Shown here: piece after piece, positions 55,865 through 64,000 of the stretch
Layout: each line of letters starts with the position of its first letter
Numbering within the stretch: the stretch's first letter is position 1
NCBI GenBank assembly: GCA_947586255.1
Contig: CANPXP010000006.1
Span: 1 to 64,000 of the forward strand
Direction: 5' to 3'
Origin: an uncultured Lachnospiraceae bacterium
GTDB taxonomy: Bacteria; Bacillota; Clostridia; Lachnospirales; Lachnospiraceae
DNA: 64,000 bases
Made by a program: the position numbers and the translations under genes
Notes under the pieces: model-generated
What the model saw: only the letters and a program-made list of their open reading frames with translations
What the model was told of the DNA's origin: nothing
Databases searched by the model: none

Positions 55865-56788
55865 TTATGCCCTGTTCCGGTCAGGCAGCTGCGCCGACAC
55901 GATAGCCGCGGCCATCATGACACAGCCCGACAGCTCCCTGACGCTCATCGCCTGGTGCAGAATCAGGAAGCCCGCCACGGCGCTCACCACGGATTCCAGG
56001 CTCAGAATCAGGGACGCCACCGTGGGATTCATGTCTCTCTGCCCCACGATCTGGAGCGTATACGCGACGCCGCAGGACATGATACCGCCGTAACAGATCG
56101 GCTTCCACGCCGCCAGAATGTCACCCGGCACAGGATCCTCCAGCGCCAGACTGCAGAGCAGCGACAGGATCCCGCAGACCCAGAACTGAATGCATGACAT
56201 TCTGACGCCGTCCACCCTCGGAGAGAAGTAATCGACCACCAGAATATGCAGCGAGAAGATCACGGCGCACACGAGCACGAGCGCATCCCCTCTCTCCAGC
56301 CGCAGTCCCTCTTTCATGCACAGCAGGTACAGACCGCACACGCCAAAGACGACGCCCAGCCACACCTGCGCGCCCACCTTCTTGTGCGCAAACAGCCCGA
56401 GAATCGGCACTAGCAGAATGTACATCGCCGTGATAAAGCCTGCCTTTCCCACCGTCGTATACTGAATACCCACCTGCTGAAAGCTGCTCGCGGCAAACAG
56501 GAGAAGTCCGCAGCACAGACCGCCCGCAAGCAGCCTTCTGCGCTCCCGCTTCACGCCCTCTTCGTCCGCCGCGCACTCTTTCTTGGCCGAATCGGCGCCG
56601 CCTGCCCGCAGCCTGTCTAACAGCGCGATGCAGGGTATGAGCACAAGCCCGCCCAGAATACACCGGACGCCGTTGTAGGTAAAGGGTCCCACGTAATCCA
56701 TACCGGCACTCTGCGCCACAAACGCGACGCCCCAGATCACCGCCGTCAGAAACAACAGGAGCGACTGGCGCAGCACAAACCGGTTCAT
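55865..56788 (-). CDS. EamA-type drug/metabolite transporter
   Basis: The 307-residue sequence has ten membrane segments in two EamA repeats (VIWGVAFVAQSAGMDYVGPF first; later GIMSCGVAYTLQIVGQRDMNPTVA with SLESVVSAVAG). The substrate cannot be read from sequence. Its start overlaps the aspS stop by four bases. Confidence 0.9.
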   Translation of the reverse strand: MNRFVLRQSLLLFLTAVIWGVAFVAQSAGMDYVGPFTYNGVRCILGGLVLIPCIALLDRLRAGGADSAKKECAADEEGVKRERRRLLAGGLCCGLLLFAASSFQQVGIQYTTVGKAGFITAMYILLVPILGLFAHKKVGAQVWLGVVFGVCGLYLLCMKEGLRLERGDALVLVCAVIFSLHILVVDYFSPRVDGVRMSCIQFWVCGILSLLCSLALEDPVPGDILAAWKPICYGGIMSCGVAYTLQIVGQRDMNPTVASLILSLESVVSAVAGFLILHQAMSVRELSGCVMMAAAIVSAQLPDRNRA

Positions 56789-58581
56789 TCCGTCCCTTCT
56801 TCCGGCAGGACCGCGATGCGCAGCTCGTCAAGCTGCTCCTTGTCCACCGTACCCGGCGCCTCCGTCATGAGGCAGGAGGCGTCCTTGACCTTCGGGAAGG
56901 CGATGACTTCCCTGATATTGTCCGCTCCCACGAGAAGCATCACGAAGCGGTCCAGTCCGTATGCCAGCCCTGCGTGCGGCGGTACTCCGTACCGGAAAGC
57001 GTTCAGCAGGAAGCCGAAGCGCTCCCACGCCTGCTCCTTCGTGAAACCCAGCACCTCGAACATCTTCTCCTGAATGTCGTTCTGATGGATTCTGACCGAA
57101 CCGCCGCCCAGCTCCACGCCGTTCAGCACGATGTCGTACGCCTTGGCGCGCACGCGTCCCGGGTCGGAGTCGATGTACTGCCAGTCCTCCTCCATCGGCA
57201 TCGTGAAGGGATGATGCATCGCCATGTAACGGTTCTCCTCGTCGCTCCACTCCAGCAGCGGGAACTCCACCACCCAGAGGAAGTGGAACTTCGCCTCGTC
57301 GATCAGGCCCAGCTGTCTGCCCAGCTCCACGCGCAGCGCGCCCAGCACGCTGTATACGATATTCTTCTGATCGGCCGCAAAGAGGAGCAAATCTCCCTTC
57401 TCCCCCTGCATGGCCCGCACCAGACGCTCCAGCTCTTCCTCGGTCATAAATTTGGCAAAAGAAGACTTGTAGCTGCCGTCCTCCTGCACGCTCAGGTAGG
57501 CAAGCCCCTTCGCGCCGTACCCCTTGGCGAAGTCCACCAGGGCGTCAATCTTCTTGCGCGGCATGGCCGCCTGGCCCTTTACATTCAGACCGCGCACAGA
57601 GCCGCCGTTCTCAAGTGCCGACGCAAACACGCCGAAGCCGCATCCCGCCACCACATCGGACACATCCGTAAGCTCCATCCCGAAGCGCGTGTCCGGCTTG
57701 TCGGAACCGTACCGGTCCATGGCCTCCTGCCACTTAAGCCGCGGGAACGGTATCTGTACCTCCAGCCCGATGGCCTCCCTGCATATGTGCTGTATCAGTC
57801 TCTCGTTGACGTCGATCACATCGTCCACATCCACGAAGGAGAGTTCCATGTCCGCCTGCGTGAATTCCGGCTGCCTGTCCGCGCGCAGATCCTCGTCACG
57901 GAAACATCTTGCGATCTGGAAATATCTGTCGTAGCCGGAGCACATCAGCAGCTGCTTGTAGAGCTGCGGCGACTGCGGCAGCGCATAGAAGCTGCCCGGG
58001 TGCACGCGGCTCGGCACGAGATAATCTCTCGCCCCCTCCGGCGTGGATTTGCACAGGATGGGCGTCTCGATCTCCAGGAAGCCCTCCTTAGCCATAAAGG
58101 AGCGCATCTCGGAGGCGATTTTGCTCCTGAGCATCAGCTTTTCCTGCAGGTCCGGCCTGCGCAGATCCAGATAGCGGTATTTTAAGCGGATCTCCTCCTT
58201 CGTCCTGGAGTCGCTCTCCACCGGGAACGGCGGCGTCTCCGCCTCGGCCAGAATGCGCACCTGGGCGGCCCGCACCTCGATCTCCCCTGTCTTCAGGTTC
58301 TCGTTCACCGCGCCCGAGCGTTTCTCCACTCTGCCGACGACGGCAATGACAAACTCGCTGCGCATCCGCTCCGCCTTGGCGAAAGCCTCCGCGCCGCAGT
58401 CCGCCTCCTCGAAAATGATCTGCAGAATACCGGACCGGTCGCGCAGATCCACGAAGATGATTCCTCCTTTATTTCTCTGCTTCTGCACCCAGCCCATCAC
58501 GGTGACTTCTTCCCCCGCGTTGCCAAGGGAGAGTTCCGCGCAGCGGCAGGTTCTCTTCCAGCCTTTCATAGATTCCGCCAT
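56785..58581 (-). CDS. aspS: Aspartyl-tRNA synthetase
   Basis: Bacterial class IIb enzyme, 598 residues: N-terminal OB anticodon domain (VTVMGWVQKQRNKGGIIFVDLRDRSG), motif 2 (FRDEDLRADRQPEFTQADMEL), inserted GAD domain (about 300-410) and motif 3 (GLAYGLDRFVMLLVG). No T-box leader is seen. It follows hisS by about 60 bases, a common pairing. Confidence 0.98.
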   Translation of the reverse strand: MAESMKGWKRTCRCAELSLGNAGEEVTVMGWVQKQRNKGGIIFVDLRDRSGILQIIFEEADCGAEAFAKAERMRSEFVIAVVGRVEKRSGAVNENLKTGEIEVRAAQVRILAEAETPPFPVESDSRTKEEIRLKYRYLDLRRPDLQEKLMLRSKIASEMRSFMAKEGFLEIETPILCKSTPEGARDYLVPSRVHPGSFYALPQSPQLYKQLLMCSGYDRYFQIARCFRDEDLRADRQPEFTQADMELSFVDVDDVIDVNERLIQHICREAIGLEVQIPFPRLKWQEAMDRYGSDKPDTRFGMELTDVSDVVAGCGFGVFASALENGGSVRGLNVKGQAAMPRKKIDALVDFAKGYGAKGLAYLSVQEDGSYKSSFAKFMTEEELERLVRAMQGEKGDLLLFAADQKNIVYSVLGALRVELGRQLGLIDEAKFHFLWVVEFPLLEWSDEENRYMAMHHPFTMPMEEDWQYIDSDPGRVRAKAYDIVLNGVELGGGSVRIHQNDIQEKMFEVLGFTKEQAWERFGFLLNAFRYGVPPHAGLAYGLDRFVMLLVGADNIREVIAFPKVKDASCLMTEAPGTVDKEQLDELRIAVLPEEGTE

Positions 58582-58641
58582 TTCTCATATCCTCCTCGTA
58601 GTTACTGTCTATCTGTCGTGTGAATTTCACAGTGTCATGCG

Positions 58642-59904
58642 TCAAACCTTCAGCGGTTCCCTGTAGAACTCCCTGAATTCCTCATACCCCTGCGCCGCAA
58701 GCTGCTCCTTCTGGAATTTCTTGTTCTTGTTCATGCGGGCCGTGAGCACCTGATCGCCCGTCTCCCGCCGCGCCTGCGCCTCGGCCATGATCCCTGCCAG
58801 CCGCTCGCCGTCGATACCCTTCTCGATCAGATAGGCGCATTTCCCGCCGGACGCGGGCACCTTGAACCCGCTCTCCATAAGAAGCAGGATAATGCGCTCG
58901 AAGCCGATGGAAAAACCGCAGGCCGGCACATCGTGTCCCGTGAAGCGCCCCACCATGCCGTCGTATCTGCCGCCGCCTCCGCAGCTTCCGCCGAACTGCG
59001 GCATCGCGATCTCAAAAATCGTGCCCGTGTAATAGGACATGCCCCGCACCAGCGTCGGGTCGAACACCAGCGAAAAGAAATCTCCCTTGACGGCCTCCAC
59101 GCTCTTCAATATCTCCAGAAAGCCTTCCTTAACCTCTCCGTCCAGACCGTCTCCCAACCTGTCGAACAGACAGCGCACCGGCTCTTCGGCCGTCTTCATC
59201 TCCTCAAACAGCGCGAGGAACCTGTCGATCGCGTCCCCGGCGAAACCGGCCTCCCGCAGTTCCTCCTCCACGCCCGCCGCGCCGATCTTGTCCATCTTGT
59301 CCAGCGCGATGAAAACCATGTCGTAATCCTCCTCGGCGAAGCCGCAGTGCGCCGCCGTCGCCTTCAGGATCCGCCTGTCGTTGATGCGGATCTGAAAATC
59401 CCGGAAGCCCAGCTTGCCCAGCGTCGTCGTCGTAGCGAGAATCAGCTCGATCTCCGCCAGATTGGAGGCCTCGCCCAGGATATCGATGTCGCACTGCATA
59501 AACTGCCGGTACCGCCCTCTCTGGGGCCTGTCCGCGCGCCACACATTGCCCATCTGCAGCGCCTTGAAGGGCGACGGCAGCTCCGACGCGTGATTGGAAT
59601 AATAGCGCACGAGCGGCACCGTCAGATCGTACCGAAGCCCGCCGTCCGCCAGATCGTCCTCCGACTGCGCTTCCGCCAGGCGCAGCTTCTCGCCCCGCTT
59701 TAAAATCTTAAAGATCAGCTTCTCGTTCTCGCCGCCCGCCTTGCAGTTCAAATTCGCCAGATTCTCCACGCAGGGCGTCTCGATCGATGTAAAGCCAAAT
59801 TTCCCGTAAGTCTCCTTGATGATCCGGATCACATAGTCGCGGATCTCCATCTCCTCGGGAAGGATATCCTTCATGCCCGTCACGGGCTTCTTGCTCAGTG
59901 TCAT
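58642..59904 (-). CDS. hisS: Histidyl-tRNA synthetase
   Basis: Class II synthetase, 420 residues. It has motif 2 (GNVWRADRPQRGRYRQFMQCDIDILG), the histidine-A motifs (LVRGMSYYTGTIFEIA and GGRYDGMVGRF) and motif 3 (ACGFSIGFERIILLL). The C-terminal anticodon domain (about 330-420) is short. Its own strong promoter lies directly upstream. Confidence 0.96.
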   Translation of the reverse strand: MTLSKKPVTGMKDILPEEMEIRDYVIRIIKETYGKFGFTSIETPCVENLANLNCKAGGENEKLIFKILKRGEKLRLAEAQSEDDLADGGLRYDLTVPLVRYYSNHASELPSPFKALQMGNVWRADRPQRGRYRQFMQCDIDILGEASNLAEIELILATTTTLGKLGFRDFQIRINDRRILKATAAHCGFAEEDYDMVFIALDKMDKIGAAGVEEELREAGFAGDAIDRFLALFEEMKTAEEPVRCLFDRLGDGLDGEVKEGFLEILKSVEAVKGDFFSLVFDPTLVRGMSYYTGTIFEIAMPQFGGSCGGGGRYDGMVGRFTGHDVPACGFSIGFERIILLLMESGFKVPASGGKCAYLIEKGIDGERLAGIMAEAQARRETGDQVLTARMNKNKKFQKEQLAAQGYEEFREFYREPLKV

Positions 59905-59961
59905 AGCGCTCTCCTGTGTCCTTATGATTTTCGGTCATACCGCTTTTATTTTACTGCTACG

Positions 59962-59990
59962 ATTCTACACTGTTTCACGGCTTTTTTCAA
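59962..59990 (-). promoter_or_regulatory. Sigma-A promoter of hisS-aspS
   Basis: On the minus strand TTGAAA (59985-59990), a 17-base spacer and TAGAAT (59962-59967), about 60 bases before hisS. The leader is too short for a T-box. Confidence 0.8.
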
Positions 59991-60044
59991 GAACGTATAC
60001 AAAAATTGCGCGGGCAGACTCTTCCCTTCCGTTTTCTTTTCTAG

Positions 60045-60050
60045 TATAAT
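60045..60050 (+). promoter_or_regulatory. -10 box of the KduD-like gene
   Basis: A perfect TATAAT lies 50 bases before the start codon; the -35 (TTCCCT at 60022-60027, 17-base spacer) is poor, so an activator may be needed. Confidence 0.5.
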
Positions 60051-60100
60051 GAGAATATCGTATTGCTACACTATACTTTTAAGAAAGACAGGTGACCATA

Positions 60101-60871
60101 ATGTTTGAACCAGATTTAAGTATGTTTTCTCTCGTCGGCAAAACCGCCCTCGTGACCGGCGCCAACACCGGCCTGGGCCAGGGGATCTGCGTGGCGTTTG
60201 CGCAGGCAGGCGCCAACGTGATCGGCGTGGCGAGGAGAAGCTGCGCGGAGACGGCGGAGAAGATCGCCGCTTTTTCCGGCTCCTTCAAAGAGGTAATCGC
60301 CGATCTGTCGGACAGCGGCGTGATCCCGCACATCGTTGAGGAGGCGGAAAAGGCCTTCGGCCGCGTGGATATTCTCGTGAACAACGCGGGCATCATCAAG
60401 AGATGCGACGCGGTGGACGTCACCGAGGAGGACTGGGACGCCGTGATCGATCTGAATGAGCGGATGGTATTCTTCCTCTCACAGACCTTCGCCAAGAAGT
60501 GGATCGCCGACGGCAAGGGCGGCAAGATCATCAACATCGCCTCCATGCTCAGCTATCAGGGCGGCATCAGAGTTCCCGCCTACACGTCCAGCAAGAGCGC
60601 CGTTCTAGGTCTCACCAGGGCGTTGGCCAACGAATGGGCTTCCCACAACATCAATGTGAACGCCATCGCTCCGGGTTATATGGCGACCAACAACACCAGC
60701 AATCTGCGGAGCGACGATCAGCGCAGCGCGGAGATTCTGGGCCGGATTCCCGCCGGGCGCTGGGGCACCCCCGCGGACGTCGCCGGCGCGGCCGTCTTCC
60801 TCGCCTCCGATGCGGCAGCCTACGTGCACGGCTTCACGATCGCAGTCGACGGCGGCTGGCTGGCCAGATAA
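60101..60871 (+). CDS. kduD: Short-chain dehydrogenase, 2-dehydro-3-deoxy-D-gluconate 5-dehydrogenase type
   Basis: The 256-residue protein is an SDR with the NAD-binding TGANTGLGQGI, NNAGI, the catalytic serine in IASMLSYQGG and YTSSKSA (YxxxK). The start MFEPDLSMFSLVGKTALVTG and the end FTIAVDGGWLAR match KduD of pectin/uronate breakdown. No other uronate genes are in the window, so the substrate remains provisional. ATG 60101 has AGGTGA six bases before it. Confidence 0.8.
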   Translation: MFEPDLSMFSLVGKTALVTGANTGLGQGICVAFAQAGANVIGVARRSCAETAEKIAAFSGSFKEVIADLSDSGVIPHIVEEAEKAFGRVDILVNNAGIIKRCDAVDVTEEDWDAVIDLNERMVFFLSQTFAKKWIADGKGGKIINIASMLSYQGGIRVPAYTSSKSAVLGLTRALANEWASHNINVNAIAPGYMATNNTSNLRSDDQRSAEILGRIPAGRWGTPADVAGAAVFLASDAAAYVHGFTIAVDGGWLAR

Positions 60872-60893
60872 GGAACTCCTATCCATGAACATG

Positions 60894-60934
60894 AAAAGGG
60901 CAGCGAACGGTTTTTCCGAACGCTGCTCTTTTTT
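60894..60934. terminator. Bidirectional terminator between convergent genes
   Basis: A long stem (AAAAGGGCAGCG ... CGCTGCTCTTTTTT, with a small internal loop) lies between the KduD-like gene and the minus-strand acyltransferase. T runs follow on both strands. Confidence 0.85.
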
Positions 60935-60992
60935 GACACTGTCTTTATCCCGCCGCGTCTCTTCGTCCGCGGCGCGCCGCCTCGGACCGCAG

Positions 60993-62249
60993 TCAGCACT
61001 CCAGCCGCAGTCCCGGGATCACCAGCGGCGCCGGATCCGAAACTTCCGCGGGGATGTTCTCTTCCCTCAGAAGCTCCATAAACCGCTTCACGTAGAGATC
61101 CTCCGAAAATTCCTGCAGGAAGCTGAAATCAAAATAACCGTTGCACGCCTGCATCTCGATCATGACGCCTGAATTCAGGACGTCCACGTTGCTGTACAGC
61201 TTCTTCAGATACGGCTCCATCGCTCCCCAGCCGATACGCCCCATATAGCTTACCTTAAATGTGTCGCTGCCGAGTCTCTGCGCCGCGCGCTGCATGAACT
61301 GCAGCTTTTCGGCGTGGGACATCCCCTTAAGCCGCTCGATTGTCTGCAGGTCTTTCCGAACCTGCGCAAGCATGTTCTCCTCCAGTCCCTGCACCATGAT
61401 CATGCCGCGGGTGCAGGTGCAGAGTTTCGCCATATCCGCCCCCGTCAGACGTTCCGAATATTTCAGGTGCAAAATCGGCGAGAGGCTCTGATGTGCCAGC
61501 GGTTTCCCCAATTCCTTGCGCATATTGTGCGCCATGCCGCACACAATCGGGAGCCCCGCATCCGGATAGAGACTCTGCACCGTCCTGTACATCAGCACGG
61601 AAGTCAGCACGGCCGGGCTCGCGTCATGGGCGCTGGTGTATTTCATATAATCGGACTCCCTGACCCGTATCTGGAACACGGTGCGCTCCCCCGCGTGCGG
61701 GCCCGTCCTCTCCGGAAGACAGAACTGCTTCACGGGCTTGAAGGCGCCCATCGGCTTGATGGATTCCGGCACGGACGCCGGATACGGATCCTCGAACTCC
61801 TCCGGCGCGATCTCGCTGTCCGCAAGCCGGATACCCTGCGGATCCAATGTGATCTTCTCACGCCCGCACAGATAATAGTAAAGAACGGTCTTGAGCAGCG
61901 GGAATATCCCCGCGCCGTCCGTCAGACTGTGAAAAGCGTCCAGATATATAATGTTTTCATAATAGGCAAACGCGACCAGGTGATGATTCGCCTCCCCGGC
62001 GCCGAGGCAGACCGTCTTTCCGCCTCCGCTTACCACCACAGGCGCGTCATTCGGCAGGAGGACATACTCCTCATCCTCAACCGCCGTCTTGACGGCAAAA
62101 TAGGGATAGCGGCGCATCGATGTGTCCACGGCCTGCCGCAGGATCTCTCCGTCGATCGGCTTATCCAGTTCAACTCCGACCCGAAGCGTATTTACCAGAT
62201 TTTCATTCGCCGCATAGAATCTTGGAAGCGCTGAAATTAATTTTGTCAT
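60993..62249 (-). CDS. Condensation-fold acyltransferase-like protein
   Basis: The 418-residue protein resembles the chloramphenicol-acetyltransferase/condensation fold group that includes alcohol acetyltransferases: an early TLRVGVELDKPIDGEILRQA and the active-site-type AFHSLTDGAG near residue 105, which keeps the HxxxDG pattern. The later parts (GMAHNMRKELGKPLAHQSL, SYMGRIGW) fit the second lobe. The acyl donor and acceptor are unknown. It follows the YbaK-type gene by 10 bases. Confidence 0.7.
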   Translation of the reverse strand: MTKLISALPRFYAANENLVNTLRVGVELDKPIDGEILRQAVDTSMRRYPYFAVKTAVEDEEYVLLPNDAPVVVSGGGKTVCLGAGEANHHLVAFAYYENIIYLDAFHSLTDGAGIFPLLKTVLYYYLCGREKITLDPQGIRLADSEIAPEEFEDPYPASVPESIKPMGAFKPVKQFCLPERTGPHAGERTVFQIRVRESDYMKYTSAHDASPAVLTSVLMYRTVQSLYPDAGLPIVCGMAHNMRKELGKPLAHQSLSPILHLKYSERLTGADMAKLCTCTRGMIMVQGLEENMLAQVRKDLQTIERLKGMSHAEKLQFMQRAAQRLGSDTFKVSYMGRIGWGAMEPYLKKLYSNVDVLNSGVMIEMQACNGYFDFSFLQEFSEDLYVKRFMELLREENIPAEVSDPAPLVIPGLRLEC

Positions 62250-62259
62250 AATTTTTCTC

Positions 62260-62835
62260 CTACTCCTTTTCTTTTCCGCCCGCTTTCGTCGTCTCTTCGC
62301 CGATCAGATGAACGGTTCTGTACTCATGCCCCACTGCCGGGAGAAATATTTCCGTTACGTCCCTTGTCCGCAGCTTCAGACTGGAAGTGCACACGCACGG
62401 ATGGCATCCCAGATATTCCCCCGCCAGGACGTCCTCGTCGATCAAAAGCTGCACCGCGCCTTCCCTGTCGTTCATCAGTCCCATGACACTGACCGCACCG
62501 GGCTCGATATCCAGATATTTCAGCATATCCTCCGGATCGGCGAAAGACAATCTGGAAGAATCAATCTGCGCCGACAGTTCTTTAGTCTTAAACTTTTTGT
62601 CCCCCGGCATCATCAGAAGATAGAACCGTGTCTTCTGCCGATTGCAGAGAAAAAGATTCTTGCAGATCACCACATCCAGCACCGCGTCAATCTCGTTGCA
62701 GGCCTCCATGTTGTCCGCCGTTTCATGGTCGGTCCGCTGATAGCGGATACCCAGCGCGTCCAGGAAATCATAGGTTCTGATTTCCCGCGGCAGCCTGCCC
62801 TCTGTGTTGTCCGGTCTTCCGTCGCACAATTCCAT
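62260..62835 (-). CDS. YbaK/PrdX-type aminoacyl-tRNA editing protein
   Basis: The 191-residue protein matches the free-standing prolyl-tRNA editing domain: FLDALGIRYQRTDHETADNM, VICKNLFLCNRQKTRFYLLMMPGDKKFKTKEL (with the conserved lysines), LIDEDVLAGEYLGCHPCVCTSSLKL. PrdX-type proteins hydrolyse alanyl-tRNA-Pro. AAGGAG precedes ATG 62835. It is co-transcribed with the next gene. Confidence 0.88.
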   Translation of the reverse strand: MELCDGRPDNTEGRLPREIRTYDFLDALGIRYQRTDHETADNMEACNEIDAVLDVVICKNLFLCNRQKTRFYLLMMPGDKKFKTKELSAQIDSSRLSFADPEDMLKYLDIEPGAVSVMGLMNDREGAVQLLIDEDVLAGEYLGCHPCVCTSSLKLRTRDVTEIFLPAVGHEYRTVHLIGEETTKAGGKEKE

Positions 62836-62982
62836 TTTCGAAACGCTCCTTTGTTTCCCGCAGCTATATTGCCGGTAGTACTGCTTTTTTCAGCTTTTTT
62901 TTCTCTCAATATCACTGTATTATATCATTTTATCACAGGCAGGCGCAACAGCGCAAATTTGCTTATAGAATACCATCACAAA

Positions 62983-64000
62983 TCACACACACTCTCTCGC
63001 CACTACATATTGAACCTCTGCCGAATTATAAGTAATAGTCAAAAACAAATTCCCCTTTTCATTTTCTTGTCTAAAATGAATGCTAATACAGCCATCGACG
63101 TCTTCACTATAACTCTGTAACTCCCAGTCATCTTTTGTTGTAATTTTTATTACGCTGTTTTCCCCATTATAGTCTTTCCAATTCATATCTTCTGATAACT
63201 CATATATACTCTCTATCATATCAAATTGCATCGTTTCATGTATTGTCTCTATAGTATCTTGCGGTAAAATAGGAATGCCATCCGCAATAGCTGCTACATT
63301 ATTCCTAACAATAAAAGACGCCTCTCCTAATTCTGGACAATCACGATAGGTGCTGGGCCAATTTTCTTCTGAATCACAATAATCTATCCACCTTGATCTG
63401 TAGACTGTACCATCCGCTTTTGTCGTACTATCATATATATCATATATACTTACGTGTCCATCCCCGTATGTAAAAATCGGAGTATGAAGTCCAACATCGC
63501 TATATTCATAAGATTCTATTGAAATTCCTAATGCATCAATAATTTCTTCCCAATGAGGCATAAACAAATCATACTCCATAATCTTTATATCTGCCAGTGA
63601 AAAATCTAATTGCACAAGTTGCTTGATAAAGTCTTCCAATTCTGCATTTCCTGTGAGTCCATATCCTTCCTGTAATGTTGCCAATGTCATCGACAGGTCA
63701 TCGCTTTGCTGATATGCTCGCGCTTTTCCCAAATAGGCCCTTACATTCATGGGATCTATTGCAATCGCCTTATCAAACTCTATAATTGCCTGTTCATATT
63801 TTTTCTCTTCCAAATAGCGTGCACCCAAATTCAAGTGTCTGCCCACACGATTAACAGGCATACTATAGAATCCAACACCACTTAAAACAGCCAAAAGCGC
63901 TACTGCCGCTACAACCATAATAAGCTTGCCGTGCTTTTTTCCAATAATTTCAGAAATCCTACTAATCGAATCTTTTGCCGAAGAGTTTTTTATTGATACT
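62983..64000 (-). CDS. Membrane-anchored TPR protein (5' end beyond window)
   Basis: The reading frame is open to the right edge, so the start is missing. It shows a single membrane helix (KLIMVVAAVALLAVLSGVGF), then TPR repeats (YLEEKKYEQAIIEFDKAIAI and DPMNVRAYLGKARAYQQSDD), then an unassigned C-terminal domain of about 200 residues. It is clearly more AT-rich than the rest of the window, with AT-rich codons, suggesting acquisition. The 147-base gap between it and the YbaK-type gene holds no feature I can support. Confidence 0.75.
   Translation of the reverse strand, partial: VSIKNSSAKDSISRISEIIGKKHGKLIMVVAAVALLAVLSGVGFYSMPVNRVGRHLNLGARYLEEKKYEQAIIEFDKAIAIDPMNVRAYLGKARAYQQSDDLSMTLATLQEGYGLTGNAELEDFIKQLVQLDFSLADIKIMEYDLFMPHWEEIIDALGISIESYEYSDVGLHTPIFTYGDGHVSIYDIYDSTTKADGTVYRSRWIDYCDSEENWPSTYRDCPELGEASFIVRNNVAAIADGIPILPQDTIETIHETMQFDMIESIYELSEDMNWKDYNGENSVIKITTKDDWELQSYSEDVDGCISIHFRQENEKGNLFLTITYNSAEVQYVVARECV

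Noticed and set aside
59905-60100. A T-box leader before hisS-aspS
   Set aside because: No T-box signature or antiterminator stem is visible, and the promoter leaves too short a leader.

Overview
The window is a GC-rich chromosomal segment of a spore-forming Clostridia, most likely Lachnospiraceae. The evidence is the Bacillus-like order mraZ-rsmH-ftsL-pbpB-spoVD-(...)-mraY-murD-ftsW-murA-ftsQ-ftsZ-spoIIGA-sigE, the lack of ftsA between ftsQ and ftsZ, the six-cysteine SCIFF peptide with its radical-SAM maturase, and several hybrid histidine kinases. Nearly all genes lie on the minus strand. I see no rRNA, tRNA or CRISPR array.

Layout, in transcription order from right to left within blocks. 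60993-64000: a TPR protein cut by the right edge, a YbaK-type editing protein and a condensation-fold acyltransferase. 51495-59904: hisS, aspS, an EamA transporter, an acyltransferase-3 protein, an SseB-like protein and a 7TM hybrid kinase. 45580-50072: a small membrane protein, the SCIFF peptide, its maturase and secDF. 31069-45464: recJ, a pfkB-type sugar kinase, murE, priA, def, fmt, a zinc peptidase, rsmB, rlmN, a PP2C phosphatase and a PASTA kinase; rsgA follows. 22340-30180: a plus-strand BvgS-like kinase, ychF, lgt and a second 7TM hybrid kinase. 3063-22052: the division/cell-wall (dcw) cluster. 1358-2916: spoIIGA-sigE. 1-1264: a c-di-GMP response regulator cut by the left edge.

The main discovery candidate is at 12537-17758. 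The sporulation transpeptidase gene spoVD, in its usual place after pbpB, is split by a 3,482-bp element at the codons of the active-site SxN motif. A 9-bp core (TTCCTGCAA on the coding strand) lies at both ends. Exact recombination between the two copies restores one in-frame 579-residue protein with the motif SCN. The element carries an intact large serine recombinase, a small coupled ORF just before it, and two small exported paralogues. The cargo has a strong sigma-A-like promoter and its own terminator; the recombinase operon is preceded by a separate sequence resembling a sigma-E promoter. This looks like a skin-like, developmentally excised intervening element in which mother-cell sigma-E would drive both excision and use of spoVD. 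The sigE gene lies about 11 kb downstream. The split, the cores and the frame restoration are read directly; the developmental regulation is inference.

Other points of interest are a large GT-C-like membrane protein embedded between mraY and murD, four MraZ boxes at exact 10-bp spacing, a 0A-box-like palindrome at the spoIIGA promoter, and the question of how essential cell-wall genes downstream of the element are transcribed.
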